Shown here piece after piece: positions 44,317 through 53,388 of a stretch of DNA of 64,000 bases. The position numbers and the translations under genes are program-made. This stretch comes from Mariniflexile fucanivorans. GTDB taxonomy: Bacteria; Bacteroidota; Bacteroidia; Flavobacteriales; Flavobacteriaceae. The stretch covers positions 1-64,000 of the forward strand of contig NZ_SLUP01000003.1 in assembly GCF_004341235.1 (NCBI RefSeq), written 5' to 3'. The notes beneath the pieces are model-generated. The model worked only from the letters and a program-made list of their open reading frames with translations, did not search any database and was not told the DNA's origin. The stretch's first letter is position 1; every line of letters begins with the position of its first letter.

Positions 44317-46056
44317 TTAAAAATCAAACTTATAAGTAGCACCCGCTAAAAACTGTGCCGCTTGCACAGGGAAGTTTTGCCATTTTTGGTACGCTTTATT
44401 CCCTATATTGTTTCCTTTTGCAAATATGGAAAGTTGATCGTTTACATGATAGCCTACGTGTAAATTAGCATCAAAATAACTATCTAAAGTTACTACCATA
44501 GAGATTTTTTCTAAAACATTATTATCAATACTTAATAAATCTTTTCGTTCACCTACATAAAATAAATTGGCTCCAGCAAACCACTTTTCGTTTATCTGAT
44601 AATCTAAAAACATAGAACCTTTAAAACTTGGTAAATTCCACGCTTCTGCTTGATGCTGGCTATTGTAACTAAAAGTTTCACCTTTTAAAGCCAATTTAAA
44701 GTTTCGGTTTACATCAACATTTAATTCAGCAGAAACACCCAATGTTTTAATATCATCATACACAATTTTAAACGAATTTCCATATTGATAATCTTCATCA
44801 TTCAACATATCAAACGATGTTAAATTATTTATAAACAGACCTTTATTTCTATCAGAAATGTAACGTCCGCTAATATTATAACTCACATTACTAGTTACTT
44901 TTCCTTTTAAACCCACATAAGCATTATATAGTTGGTCGGTTGGTTTTATAAATAAGGTTGGAGATACAAATGGGTTTTCGTTCGCAAAACCATAATAAGA
45001 ATTTTGTATCAAGTCGCCTTGAATACCACCATAAGCAATCAACACATCGTTTACCAATCTATAGGTTGCAGTGACATTTGGATATATAAAAATCTTACTC
45101 TCTTTCGCTTCATTATCTCTCATAAAAAATAACGATGCACCTATATTTAAGGTTAAATCGTCTTCAATTATTTGATATGTTGGAGAAATACCTACCTGAA
45201 AATTTCCGTAATTTAATGCTTCAGTTGTATCATATCCGTTATCAAAACCACCTCCTAAATAATCTATAACCAAATCGGTTGAAATTTCATAATCATTTAT
45301 AGGCACATCCACCTTGCCTTTAAATGTAAATCTGTTTTCCGATGATCCCCAGTTATCACTAAAATGTCTTAAAAGCACACTTGCAGAATTAATATAGGTA
45401 TCTTCAAAAGTTAGATCGCCACCCAAATGGGCATTGAAAAAAGCATGGCCAACATCCAATACATTAGTAAACCCTTCATCATTAGCGTAATTTTCTGGAA
45501 GTCCGTACCAATTATAAGTTTGATATTGAAAACCACCTTCTGCATTCCATGACAAATCGCGTAAGCGTGATGCGTAGTTTACATTTATTTTTGAATCTGA
45601 AAAATCATCATCCAGAAGAACACCTTCAATACCGCCACGAGAAGAATGATGGCTGAAATAACCACCAACACTTTCATTACGGCTAATGGCTTGATTTAAA
45701 TACACTTCACCTAAAATAGTTGTGTAACTACCAAGCCCTAAAGTTGCATAATTATCGAATAATTTTATAGGTTTTGCTTTCTCAACGGTTGCCGCCTTAC
45801 CTTTTGCTGGAGTGAACGTTGAAGCTACCGGAAACGAAAAAATATTGTACTTAATATCCTTTTTAGATTGTGTGGTTTCATCATTTAAAGATGGTACTTC
45901 TTTCACTTTAAAAGCATCAGATATAGTTGGTGTATATGGTTTTACAACATCTATAACACCTGTATTGATGGTGTCGGTTGATTTTACTTGAGAAAAACCA
46001 AAGGTTACACTTAGTACAAAAACTGCTAATATTATATTTTTTATTTGCTTACGCAT
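44317..46056 (-). CDS. Outer-membrane beta-barrel protein of TonB-receptor type without plug
   Basis: 579 aa, signal peptide ending near GFSQ (residue 22). A short N-terminal part with VIDVVKPYTPTISDAFKVKEVP is followed by about 450 residues of barrel strands. The end is that of a TonB-dependent receptor barrel (LDSYFDANLHVGYHVNDQLS, IFAKGNNIGNKAYQKWQNFP, GATYKFDF with terminal aromatic). The length is well below the usual 700-1000 aa and no plug motif is seen. In this phylum such proteins occur directly after a large TPR protein, as here (41 nt spacer); the pair may work together at the outer membrane. Confidence 0.75.
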   Translation of the reverse strand: MRKQIKNIILAVFVLSVTFGFSQVKSTDTINTGVIDVVKPYTPTISDAFKVKEVPSLNDETTQSKKDIKYNIFSFPVASTFTPAKGKAATVEKAKPIKLFDNYATLGLGSYTTILGEVYLNQAISRNESVGGYFSHHSSRGGIEGVLLDDDFSDSKINVNYASRLRDLSWNAEGGFQYQTYNWYGLPENYANDEGFTNVLDVGHAFFNAHLGGDLTFEDTYINSASVLLRHFSDNWGSSENRFTFKGKVDVPINDYEISTDLVIDYLGGGFDNGYDTTEALNYGNFQVGISPTYQIIEDDLTLNIGASLFFMRDNEAKESKIFIYPNVTATYRLVNDVLIAYGGIQGDLIQNSYYGFANENPFVSPTLFIKPTDQLYNAYVGLKGKVTSNVSYNISGRYISDRNKGLFINNLTSFDMLNDEDYQYGNSFKIVYDDIKTLGVSAELNVDVNRNFKLALKGETFSYNSQHQAEAWNLPSFKGSMFLDYQINEKWFAGANLFYVGERKDLLSIDNNVLEKISMVVTLDSYFDANLHVGYHVNDQLSIFAKGNNIGNKAYQKWQNFPVQAAQFLAGATYKFDF

Positions 46057-46059
46057 ATG

Positions 46060-46101
46060 TTTTTATTTACGATTTTTAAACAATTGACAATTGACAATTA
46101 A
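46060..46101. repeat. 7-bp tandem repeat between the TPR and beta-barrel genes
   Basis: Heptads TTTTTAT, TTACGAT, TTTTAAA, CAATTGA, CAATTGA, CAATTAA. It fills the whole spacer and reaches the TPR stop codon. Confidence 0.7.
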
Positions 46102-49100
46102 TTTCCTCCTGCTTGAATAGACGAATTAGTTTTAGCTTCTTCTGATTTTATTTTATTTAACTCTGCTTTAGCTTCGGTAACGACATCATTAAATTCTGTG
46201 AAATTTTGAATCACACTTTCTAAAATGTAAGTGGCTTGAAACGCATCTTTTAACGCATAGAAATTCTTAGCCATAAGCACTAAACCTTTAGCGCTGTAGT
46301 ATTTATAACCAGAATAATCTTTTGCTAATTTTTGAATGGTTGTGTTTGAAGCTTCGTATTTAGCATCTTTATTTTTAAAATAAGCATTGTAGTATAAGGC
46401 TTCGGCAGCTGTTTCACCTGTTGCAACACTTTCAACTTTAGCATAGGCTTCTTGCGCTTTGGTTTCATTGCCTGTTTTTATGGCAGAACGCGCAATAATA
46501 ACATTCGCATCGGCTTTAATTTTATTATCAATTTTCGAACTTGCTAATACTTTTTCAGCATAAGCTACTGCTTTATTGTAATTTTCTAATTGATAATACG
46601 CTTTCATTAAGTTAGATTGCGCAAACACCACATTTTGTGGAAAATTAGCTTCTTCTTCCAAACGTTCCAATAACGGAATGGCATTCTTCCAGTTTTTGCT
46701 TTCTAAATAAAATTGCGATAAGCGAGACAATGCTTCTTCTGTAAATTCACTTCTTGAAGCATCTACCACATATTTATAATGAGGTGACGCATTCTCCATC
46801 AATCCTTTTTTATAATACATTTGAGCTATATAAAAATGGGATTGTAAAGCATGCAAACCACTTGGAAATTGATTTAAATAGCCATTAAATTGGTTAATAG
46901 CTTTATCGGTATTGTTATCTAAATATTGTTTTTCGGCTGCTTCATAGGTCGCATTGTCCAAATCAGCATCGGTAACCTCCACATATTTTAAGGTTTTTAC
47001 CCAAGAAGCGTATTCGCTAACACGACCTAAATCGATATAAATTAAACGTGCAGTAGCTACGGCTTGCACCGCTTCGGGTGTTTCTGGATAATCGGTAGCT
47101 ACTTGTTTAAACTTGGCTAAAGCTTGTTCATTTTTACTACCATTGTAATATACCAAACCTTGTCTTAAATGCGATTTTGGCACAAATGAACTCATTTTAT
47201 ATTCAGAATTCAAACGATTATACATTTGTATCGCTTTATCGGTATCCCCATTTTTTACATAGGTATTTCCCAATTCGTACATTGCATCATCACGAAGTTT
47301 TGATTGTTGGTATTCTGAAATAAATTGTTCTAATTCTTTTATTTTTTTTGAATCTTGACCTATATAACCCGCACTTATCGCTTTTTGGAAAAAGGCATAA
47401 TCGGAATCGGCAGTCCCTAATTTAATGGCACTTTCATAAGCATTGATACCGTTTTTATATTCACTTGAAACAAAGTAAGCATCGCCCAAACGCAAGTAAG
47501 CATCATGCAATCTCACATTATCTGTTTTTTTATTGGATGCTATATATTGATTGAAATACTGTGCCGTTTGCGAATAGCTTTTCAGCTTAAAATAAGTATA
47601 AGCTAAGTTATAATCGATATTTTTATATTCTGGTGTTGATGCAGCAGCCGATTGTTGTTGAAACTGTTTAAAACCAATTAACGCATCATTATAATTGTTT
47701 AAATTATAATCGGTTTCTGCTTTCCAAAAGGTTGCCCTGGCTGTAAAAGAAGCATCACGAGGTTCTTTTATAGACGATTCGAAAAGCGCTTTCGCTTCTG
47801 TGTAATTACCTTCATTATATAATTCTAATCCTCTATAAAACGCTACTTTTTGGTAAGCCGCTTTGTTTTCAAAACTCTTTTTACCTTCAAGCAATTTTAA
47901 TGCTTCTTTGTAATTTTTTGAAGTGATATAAGAATCTATCAACAAGGTTTCAATTTCTTCTCTAAAAGTTGTTTTTGGATATTTATCAAGGTAACCTGAT
48001 AAAACTTGTGGTGCCGATTGGTATGGATTACCAATGTCATAACTGATTTTAGCATAGTTTAAATATGCATCTTCTTGAATTTTTAAATCGAAATCCATTT
48101 CCGAAGCATTTTTAAACGCATTTAACGCTTCCTGTTTTTTACCTAATTTAATATAACTTTCACCTAAATGATAATAGGCATTTTGCGCTATGGAATTCGT
48201 ACCGCCAATAATTTTATTGAATTCTGAAATGGCTTCTTCATAATGGCCTTGTTTGTAATGTGCGTAACCCAATTGATAAAAATCGGTATTATTCCACTTC
48301 CCTTTTACGCCTTTGTAAGCTTCTAAATACGGAATGGATTCATTGTATTTTCCTAAATTGAAATAACTTTCACCAATAATTTTTGAAAGTTCAGACACTT
48401 CATTCGCATCACTTGTTTTCAATTTTGATTTTGCTAATTGAATGGCTTTTTCAAAATTTCCGAGTTTGAAATTTAAATCGGCCTGATAATATGATAATTT
48501 TTCTTTGTACTGTTCTTGGTTACTTACTTGATCGAAGTATTTGTTGGCATTATCATAATCATCGCCCTCATAAGCCATAAAACCTATATAATATTTAGCT
48601 TGCGAACCGTATTCTTTTGAATTCTCAACACGTGTTAAATATTGCTTCGCTTCTTTATATTGTTTACTTGTAAATGCCGAATAACCATTGTTGAAATAAA
48701 ACTTTTGTTTTTCAGCTCTTCCCAATCCGCTTTCATCTACCTTATCATACCATTTTCTAGCATGCGCATATTTTCCGTTTACAAAATAATAATCGGCAAC
48801 ATCAATAAAAGCCGTATTACGTTTTGTACTTGTTGGATATTCTTCAACAAAATTTTCTACCAATTGGTCCGCATTCTGTTGATTTAAACGCACGGCACAA
48901 TTAGCAATATAATAAGCACAATCGGACAACAAAACGGTTTCTTTAGTGTCTTTTTTCACACTTCCAAATAAGGATTGTGCCGCAAGATATTGCTGGTTAT
49001 TATAAAGTGACAAGGCTTTTTGATATTCTGCTAAATTACTCGTGTAAGTAGCAGATTGTTGTGCCCATATTTGAAAACTAAAACTTATGGCAACCAAAAG

Positions 49101-49124
49101 GGAAACGCTCTTTTTTATAGTCAT
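46098..49124 (-). CDS. Large exported tetratricopeptide-repeat protein
   Basis: 1008 aa from ATG 49124. Signal peptide ending near IWAQ (residue about 20). Almost the entire protein is TPR units, for example YQKALSLYNNQQYLAAQSLF, YYQADLNFKLGNFEKAIQLA, YQLGYAHYKQGHYEEAISEF, YHLGESYIKLGKKQEALNAF, AMYELGNTYVKNGDTDKAIQ and QSHFYIAQMYYKKGLMENAS. TPR arrays are scaffolds for protein complexes; the signal places it in the periplasm. It is probably cotranscribed with the beta-barrel gene. A TAnnTTTG promoter box lies at 49150-49157. Confidence 0.88.
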   Translation of the reverse strand: MTIKKSVSLLVAISFSFQIWAQQSATYTSNLAEYQKALSLYNNQQYLAAQSLFGSVKKDTKETVLLSDCAYYIANCAVRLNQQNADQLVENFVEEYPTSTKRNTAFIDVADYYFVNGKYAHARKWYDKVDESGLGRAEKQKFYFNNGYSAFTSKQYKEAKQYLTRVENSKEYGSQAKYYIGFMAYEGDDYDNANKYFDQVSNQEQYKEKLSYYQADLNFKLGNFEKAIQLAKSKLKTSDANEVSELSKIIGESYFNLGKYNESIPYLEAYKGVKGKWNNTDFYQLGYAHYKQGHYEEAISEFNKIIGGTNSIAQNAYYHLGESYIKLGKKQEALNAFKNASEMDFDLKIQEDAYLNYAKISYDIGNPYQSAPQVLSGYLDKYPKTTFREEIETLLIDSYITSKNYKEALKLLEGKKSFENKAAYQKVAFYRGLELYNEGNYTEAKALFESSIKEPRDASFTARATFWKAETDYNLNNYNDALIGFKQFQQQSAAASTPEYKNIDYNLAYTYFKLKSYSQTAQYFNQYIASNKKTDNVRLHDAYLRLGDAYFVSSEYKNGINAYESAIKLGTADSDYAFFQKAISAGYIGQDSKKIKELEQFISEYQQSKLRDDAMYELGNTYVKNGDTDKAIQMYNRLNSEYKMSSFVPKSHLRQGLVYYNGSKNEQALAKFKQVATDYPETPEAVQAVATARLIYIDLGRVSEYASWVKTLKYVEVTDADLDNATYEAAEKQYLDNNTDKAINQFNGYLNQFPSGLHALQSHFYIAQMYYKKGLMENASPHYKYVVDASRSEFTEEALSRLSQFYLESKNWKNAIPLLERLEEEANFPQNVVFAQSNLMKAYYQLENYNKAVAYAEKVLASSKIDNKIKADANVIIARSAIKTGNETKAQEAYAKVESVATGETAAEALYYNAYFKNKDAKYEASNTTIQKLAKDYSGYKYYSAKGLVLMAKNFYALKDAFQATYILESVIQNFTEFNDVVTEAKAELNKIKSEEAKTNSSIQAGGN

Positions 49125-49149
49125 TAACAATTTATTTTTAATTTGGTAT

Positions 49150-49157
49150 CAAAGATA
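49150..49157 (-). promoter_or_regulatory. TAnnTTTG box of the TPR operon
   Basis: TATCTTTG on the minus strand, 25 nt before ATG 49124. Confidence 0.5.
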
Positions 49158-49290
49158 ATTTAATATAAAATCTATAACGCAACAATCGTGCTATAATTAT
49201 AAACCGAGTTATTAAAAATTTACGAAAAGGAAAAAAGTCGCAATAGCGGTTTTCAGTCTCATTAACCAAAAAACTCTTAACCACTTTGAA

Positions 49291-49353
49291 CCTCTGCAAC
49301 TTTGAAGCTTTGAAACTTTTTACTTTTAACTTTCCACTTTTAACTTTTATATA
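49291..49353. repeat. 7-bp tandem repeat upstream of ftsE
   Basis: Heptads CCTCTGC, AACTTTG, AAGCTTT, GAAACTT, TTTACTT, TTAACTT, TCCACTT, TTAACTT, TTATATA. It ends about 30 nt before the ftsE start and so lies in its promoter region. Confidence 0.75.
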
Positions 49354-49385
49354 ATACTTTTACAACACAAAAATTTATTCAACTT

Positions 49386-50069
49386 ATGTCTACTCCTATT
49401 TTACAATTAAAAGACGTTTCTATATATCAAGGTGATAGTTTAGTACTCTCTAACGTTAATGTTGAAATTAACAAAGGTGATTTTGTTTATTTAATTGGAA
49501 AAACCGGCACTGGAAAAAGTAGTTTTATGAAAACACTTTATGGCGATTTACCCTTAACCGAAGGCGAAGGACATATTGTAGATTTCGATTTAAAAACCTT
49601 AAAGGAAAAAGATATTCCTTTTTTAAGACGAAAATTAGGTGTTGTTTTTCAAGATTTTAAATTATTGCCAGACAGCACCATAAACGGAAATTTATTATTT
49701 GTTTTAAAAGCTACCGGTTGGAAAGATAAAGCTGAAATGGATACCCGTGTAGAAGAAGTTTTAAGTAAAGTAGATATGAAAACCAAAGGTTTTAAATATC
49801 CGCACGAACTTTCGGGAGGTGAGCAACAACGCGTTGCCATTGCCAGAGCGTTACTTAACAACCCTGAACTTATACTTGCCGATGAACCTACTGGTAACTT
49901 AGACCCACAAACCAGCATTGAGGTTATGGAAGTTTTACAGGAAATAAATAAAAATGGCAACACCATTTTAATGGCAACTCACGATTACGCATTGCTTTTA
50001 AAATACCCAAGTAAAACCTTGAAGTGCGATGATAGTCAGGTTTTTGAGGTGGTACAGAGGAAAGGTTGA
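49386..50069 (+). CDS. ftsE: Cell division ABC transporter ATP-binding protein FtsE
   Basis: 227 aa. Walker A GKTGTGKS at 38-45, Q-loop VVFQDFKLLPD (about 86-96), signature LSGGEQQR from 142 and Walker B ILADEPTGNLD (DEPTG 166-170). FtsE works with the permease FtsX to activate peptidoglycan hydrolases at the septum. ftsX is not adjacent, as is common in Bacteroidota. The glycosyltransferase gene begins 2 nt after its stop, so ftsE may head the polysaccharide cluster. Confidence 0.9.
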   Translation: MSTPILQLKDVSIYQGDSLVLSNVNVEINKGDFVYLIGKTGTGKSSFMKTLYGDLPLTEGEGHIVDFDLKTLKEKDIPFLRRKLGVVFQDFKLLPDSTINGNLLFVLKATGWKDKAEMDTRVEEVLSKVDMKTKGFKYPHELSGGEQQRVAIARALLNNPELILADEPTGNLDPQTSIEVMEVLQEINKNGNTILMATHDYALLLKYPSKTLKCDDSQVFEVVQRKG

Positions 50070-50071
50070 TA

Positions 50072-50929
50072 ATGCTTTCAATTTTAATCCCAACATACCA
50101 TTTTAACGTTGTTCCGTTAGTAAAAGAACTGCACAAACAATGTATTGCATGTGATATTGTGTTTGAAATATTAGTTTACGATGATGGTTCAAAATCAGAA
50201 CTTAATTCAAAAAACACTTTAATAAATTCTTTACAAAATTGTACATTTAAAGAACTACCCCATAATATTGGAAGAAGTGCTATTAGAAACTTATTAGCTG
50301 TTGGTTCAAAATATGAAAACTTATTATTTTTAGATGCCGATGTAAAACCAAAAGATAAAAATTTTATTAAAAATTACTTATCAGTATTAGATAAAACAAT
50401 TATTTATGGAGGCATTATAGAAAAAGAATTACCCCCTAAAAAACCCTATGTTCTCAGGTGGTTATATACAAAGAAACGAGAAAGCAAAAAAGGCTTACAT
50501 TCATCAAATTTTTTGATAAAAAAAGAGTTATTCAGAAAAAACAATTTTGATGAATCTTTATTAAAGTATGGATATGAAGATTACCTTTTTTTTAATTCTT
50601 TAAAAAAACAAAACATGCCAGTGTTTTGCTTGAGAAACCCTGCAATACACAATACGGACGATGATGCTGTTACTTTTATTGAAAAAACTGAAAATTCCAT
50701 CAAAAATTTGATAGAAATAATTGAAAAGGAAAAAATTGAAACAAAAAGTCAAAATATTTCTAAAAAATACGAATTACTCAAAAGAGCAAAACTAAATATG
50801 TTTGTTGCATTTATTTATAAAAATTTAAGACCTCTATTAATTAAAAATTTCAATTCGTCTCATCCATCCTTATTTCTTTTTGATTTTTATAAATTAGGTT
50901 ATTACTGCACGCTAAAAAACAAAAAATGA
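50072..50929 (+). CDS. Family 2 glycosyltransferase
   Basis: 285 aa from ATG 50072; an upstream TTG inside ftsE is less likely. GT-A fold: LSILIPTYHFNVVPLVKEL, the nucleotide-binding VYDDGSKSE and the metal-binding DAD-type motif LFLDADVKPKD, then YGYEDYLFFNSLKK (catalytic ED). Similar proteins transfer sugars in surface polysaccharide assembly. The next gene overlaps by four bases (ATGA). Confidence 0.9.
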   Translation: MLSILIPTYHFNVVPLVKELHKQCIACDIVFEILVYDDGSKSELNSKNTLINSLQNCTFKELPHNIGRSAIRNLLAVGSKYENLLFLDADVKPKDKNFIKNYLSVLDKTIIYGGIIEKELPPKKPYVLRWLYTKKRESKKGLHSSNFLIKKELFRKNNFDESLLKYGYEDYLFFNSLKKQNMPVFCLRNPAIHNTDDDAVTFIEKTENSIKNLIEIIEKEKIETKSQNISKKYELLKRAKLNMFVAFIYKNLRPLLIKNFNSSHPSLFLFDFYKLGYYCTLKNKK

Positions 50930-51870
50930 CTCCTTTTTTCTCAGTTATAATTCCATTGTACAATAAAGAAGCTTTTATAGAAAGCACCCTAAAAAGTGTT
51001 TTACAACAAACATTTCAAGATTTTGAAATTATTATTGTGGATGATGGCAGTACCGATAACAGCTACCGTGTTGCCTCTGCTTTTAAGAACGATAAAGTGC
51101 TTTTGTTAAAGCAAGAAAACAAAGGTGTTTCCATAGCTAGAAATTTTGGTATTGATCATGCTACTTCAAAATATATAGCACTTTTAGATGCTGATGATTT
51201 ATGGTACGAAAATCATTTACTTGAACTAAAAAAACAAATAGATTTATTTCCTGATGCTGGATTGTATTGCAATAATTATGAAATATTTTATAGAGAAGGT
51301 TATAGCCAAAAAGCATGTTTTAATTTTGAATACAGCTTAGAGTGCTTAATTGTTAACGATTTTTTTAATGCTAGTATTGTAAATACGGTTGCTTGGACAT
51401 CGGCAGTGGGGTTTTCAAAAGAGATCTTTAAAAATATGGGTGGGTTTAACCCATATTACAAAACTACCCAAGATTTAGATTTATGGATTCGGTTTGCATT
51501 AAAACATAAGGTGAGTTTTAATCCAACCATAACCATGTCTTATAAACTTTATATTAATGATAGCTTGTCCAAAAACGAGAATGAATATAACAATATACGA
51601 TATGATTTTATAAAAAGCTATGCTAAAGAAGAAAAAGCAAATACTTCCTTGAAATTATATTTAGATATAAACCGTTATGCACTTGCTTTAAGATGTAAGA
51701 CGCACGGTAAACTTGATTTGTACAAGAAGTTAAAAAACGAAATAGATTATACCAACCTTAATTGGAAACAAAAATTATTTTTAAATACTCCTAAGGTTTT
51801 ATTAATATTAATCAAAAAATTTCAACGCTTCCTTATCAAAAACCGTATTTATTTAACGGCCTACAAATAA
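50926..51870 (+). CDS. Family 2 glycosyltransferase
   Basis: 314 aa. Typical GT2 start FFSVIIPLYNKEAFIESTLKSVLQQTFQDF, then IIVDDGSTDNS, KGVSIARNFGIDHATSKYIALLDADDLWY and the TTQDLDLWIRFA catalytic region. It overlaps the previous gene by four bases and converges on the FdtA-like gene with an 18-bp overlap of coding regions. Confidence 0.93.
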   Translation: MTPFFSVIIPLYNKEAFIESTLKSVLQQTFQDFEIIIVDDGSTDNSYRVASAFKNDKVLLLKQENKGVSIARNFGIDHATSKYIALLDADDLWYENHLLELKKQIDLFPDAGLYCNNYEIFYREGYSQKACFNFEYSLECLIVNDFFNASIVNTVAWTSAVGFSKEIFKNMGGFNPYYKTTQDLDLWIRFALKHKVSFNPTITMSYKLYINDSLSKNENEYNNIRYDFIKSYAKEEKANTSLKLYLDINRYALALRCKTHGKLDLYKKLKNEIDYTNLNWKQKLFLNTPKVLLILIKKFQRFLIKNRIYLTAYK

Positions 51871-52251
51871 TTTAAACGTATCAAAATCTCTAATATAATC
51901 GGCTTCATTAAAAACATCGGAAGCCAAAACTAAACATACGGAACCTGATGAAAAATTATCGATTTCGCGCCAAATTCCAGACTCTATCAACAAACCTTTA
52001 TTTGGCTTGTTCAATTGTATCGTTTCAGTGTCTTTGCCATTTTTAAGATGCAGCTCAAAACTTCCGCTTAAGGCTATCAATAACTGATACAAGTTTTTGT
52101 GAGCATGTCCTCCTCTAAAGGCGTCACTTGGTACATCATATAAATAATAAACACGCTTTATTTCAAATGGAATAACATCACCTTCAATAATTCCTAAATG
52201 TCCTCTTGGATCTGAAATTTTTGGGATATCAATAATCTTTACACCTTTCAT
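51853..52251 (-). CDS. FdtA/QdtA-like dTDP-4-oxo-6-deoxyglucose 3,4-ketoisomerase
   Basis: 132-aa cupin of the WxcM-like/FdtA family. Signatures: DPRGHLGIIEGDVIPFEIKRVYYLYDVPS and RGGHAHKNLYQLLIALSGSF with the two active-site histidines in HAH. These enzymes turn dTDP-4-dehydro-6-deoxyglucose into the 3-keto isomer for 3-amino-3,6-dideoxyhexose synthesis. The aminotransferase at 55925 is the expected next enzyme. Three nt after the upstream glycosyltransferase gene. Confidence 0.88.
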   Translation of the reverse strand: MKGVKIIDIPKISDPRGHLGIIEGDVIPFEIKRVYYLYDVPSDAFRGGHAHKNLYQLLIALSGSFELHLKNGKDTETIQLNKPNKGLLIESGIWREIDNFSSGSVCLVLASDVFNEADYIRDFDTFKLFVGR

Positions 52252-52254
52252 CCT

Positions 52255-53331
52255 TTAATCAATTAATTTTTTCCATTGCATTGCAATAGTTTCTATTTTT
52301 AAATGGCTAATACTATTTACTGTATTTTGTTTTATATAACTATATAACTGTTCATTTTCAACAAGCTTATTCATAGCATCTGTTATGGCAGGTTGATTAT
52401 AATTTTCAACCAATAAGCCATTTTCATTATTTTTTATTACTTCACTTGGTCCAGAATTACAATCTACTGAAAGTACAGGCGTTCTACAAGCCAATGATTC
52501 GATTAAAGATAGCGGAAACCCTTCATATCTACTGGTTAAAACCGTAAATAAAGCTTTTTTTACATATGGATATGGATTTGCTGTAAAAGGTAGAAAAGAT
52601 ACATGGTTATTTAACATCTCCTTTTTTACTTTTTCTTTTATAAAACCAACATCTTCTCCATCTCCTAAAATATATAGTGAAATATTCTGTTTTATTAATT
52701 TTGAATTTTTATAAGCATCAATCAATAAGCTTATGTTTTTAGATTTATCTTGAATCCTTCCAAAAAACAAGATATATAATTTATCATTTTTTATAGATAT
52801 GGGCTCATTTGCTTTTCCTGTAATCAACTTAAAATCAATAGGATTGTAAATTGTGATAATATTTTTAAAATTGTATTCCTTTATTATTTTTTCTTTAATT
52901 TTTTTGCTTACACATACCATTGTGATAACATTAGCATATAAAACTCTTGCTAAAAACTTATTTTGAGGAAGGTAATTGAGTGTATTATAATTATGTACCA
53001 CTGGCAGTATCCGTTCCGCTTTAAATAGATACTTATAAATAACATACTCTTTAAGGAAAACGCTTCTTGGTCGGTTATCAATTATGACATCAAACTTATT
53101 ATCGTTAAAATATTGTTTTAACAACCGTACTTTTTTAAAACTGCTTTTTGACCCTTTTAATGCCAATTCCAAATTAAAAAGCTTGCCTGAGTACGTAAAT
53201 TCCACTACGTTTTTTGTAGTAAGTACATGAATATCGAAATTCAATTGGGAAAGCATTTGGGAAAGCATACCGCTAAACCGTTCTGCACCACCACCTCCCA
53301 GTGAAGTTGTTACGATGCATATCTTCTTCAT
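52255..53331 (-). CDS. Family 4 glycosyltransferase
   Basis: 358 aa, GT-B fold. N-terminal glycine-rich loop TTSLGGGGAERFSGMLS (about 8-24), C-terminal ILFFGRIQDKSKNISLLIDA and the GT4 E-x7-E region SRYEGFPLSLIESLACRTPV. It retains the nucleotide-sugar binding elements of GT4 enzymes. Acceptor and donor are unknown. Divergent from the next glycosyltransferase. Confidence 0.93.
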   Translation of the reverse strand: MKKICIVTTSLGGGGAERFSGMLSQMLSQLNFDIHVLTTKNVVEFTYSGKLFNLELALKGSKSSFKKVRLLKQYFNDNKFDVIIDNRPRSVFLKEYVIYKYLFKAERILPVVHNYNTLNYLPQNKFLARVLYANVITMVCVSKKIKEKIIKEYNFKNIITIYNPIDFKLITGKANEPISIKNDKLYILFFGRIQDKSKNISLLIDAYKNSKLIKQNISLYILGDGEDVGFIKEKVKKEMLNNHVSFLPFTANPYPYVKKALFTVLTSRYEGFPLSLIESLACRTPVLSVDCNSGPSEVIKNNENGLLVENYNQPAITDAMNKLVENEQLYSYIKQNTVNSISHLKIETIAMQWKKLID

Positions 53332-53360
53332 TTAATAGTTAAGAGTTTAGATTAATTAAA

Positions 53361-53368
53361 TACTTTTG
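53361..53368 (+). promoter_or_regulatory. TAnnTTTG box before the glycosyltransferase at 53389
   Basis: TACTTTTG, 20 nt before ATG 53389, in the divergent spacer. Confidence 0.45.
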
Positions 53369-53388
53369 TATCAAAATTAATCATTTTA

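Noticed and set aside
50066-50071. TTG start of the first glycosyltransferase inside ftsE
   Set aside because: An ATG two codons later fits the conserved LSILIPTY start better and needs no rare start codon.
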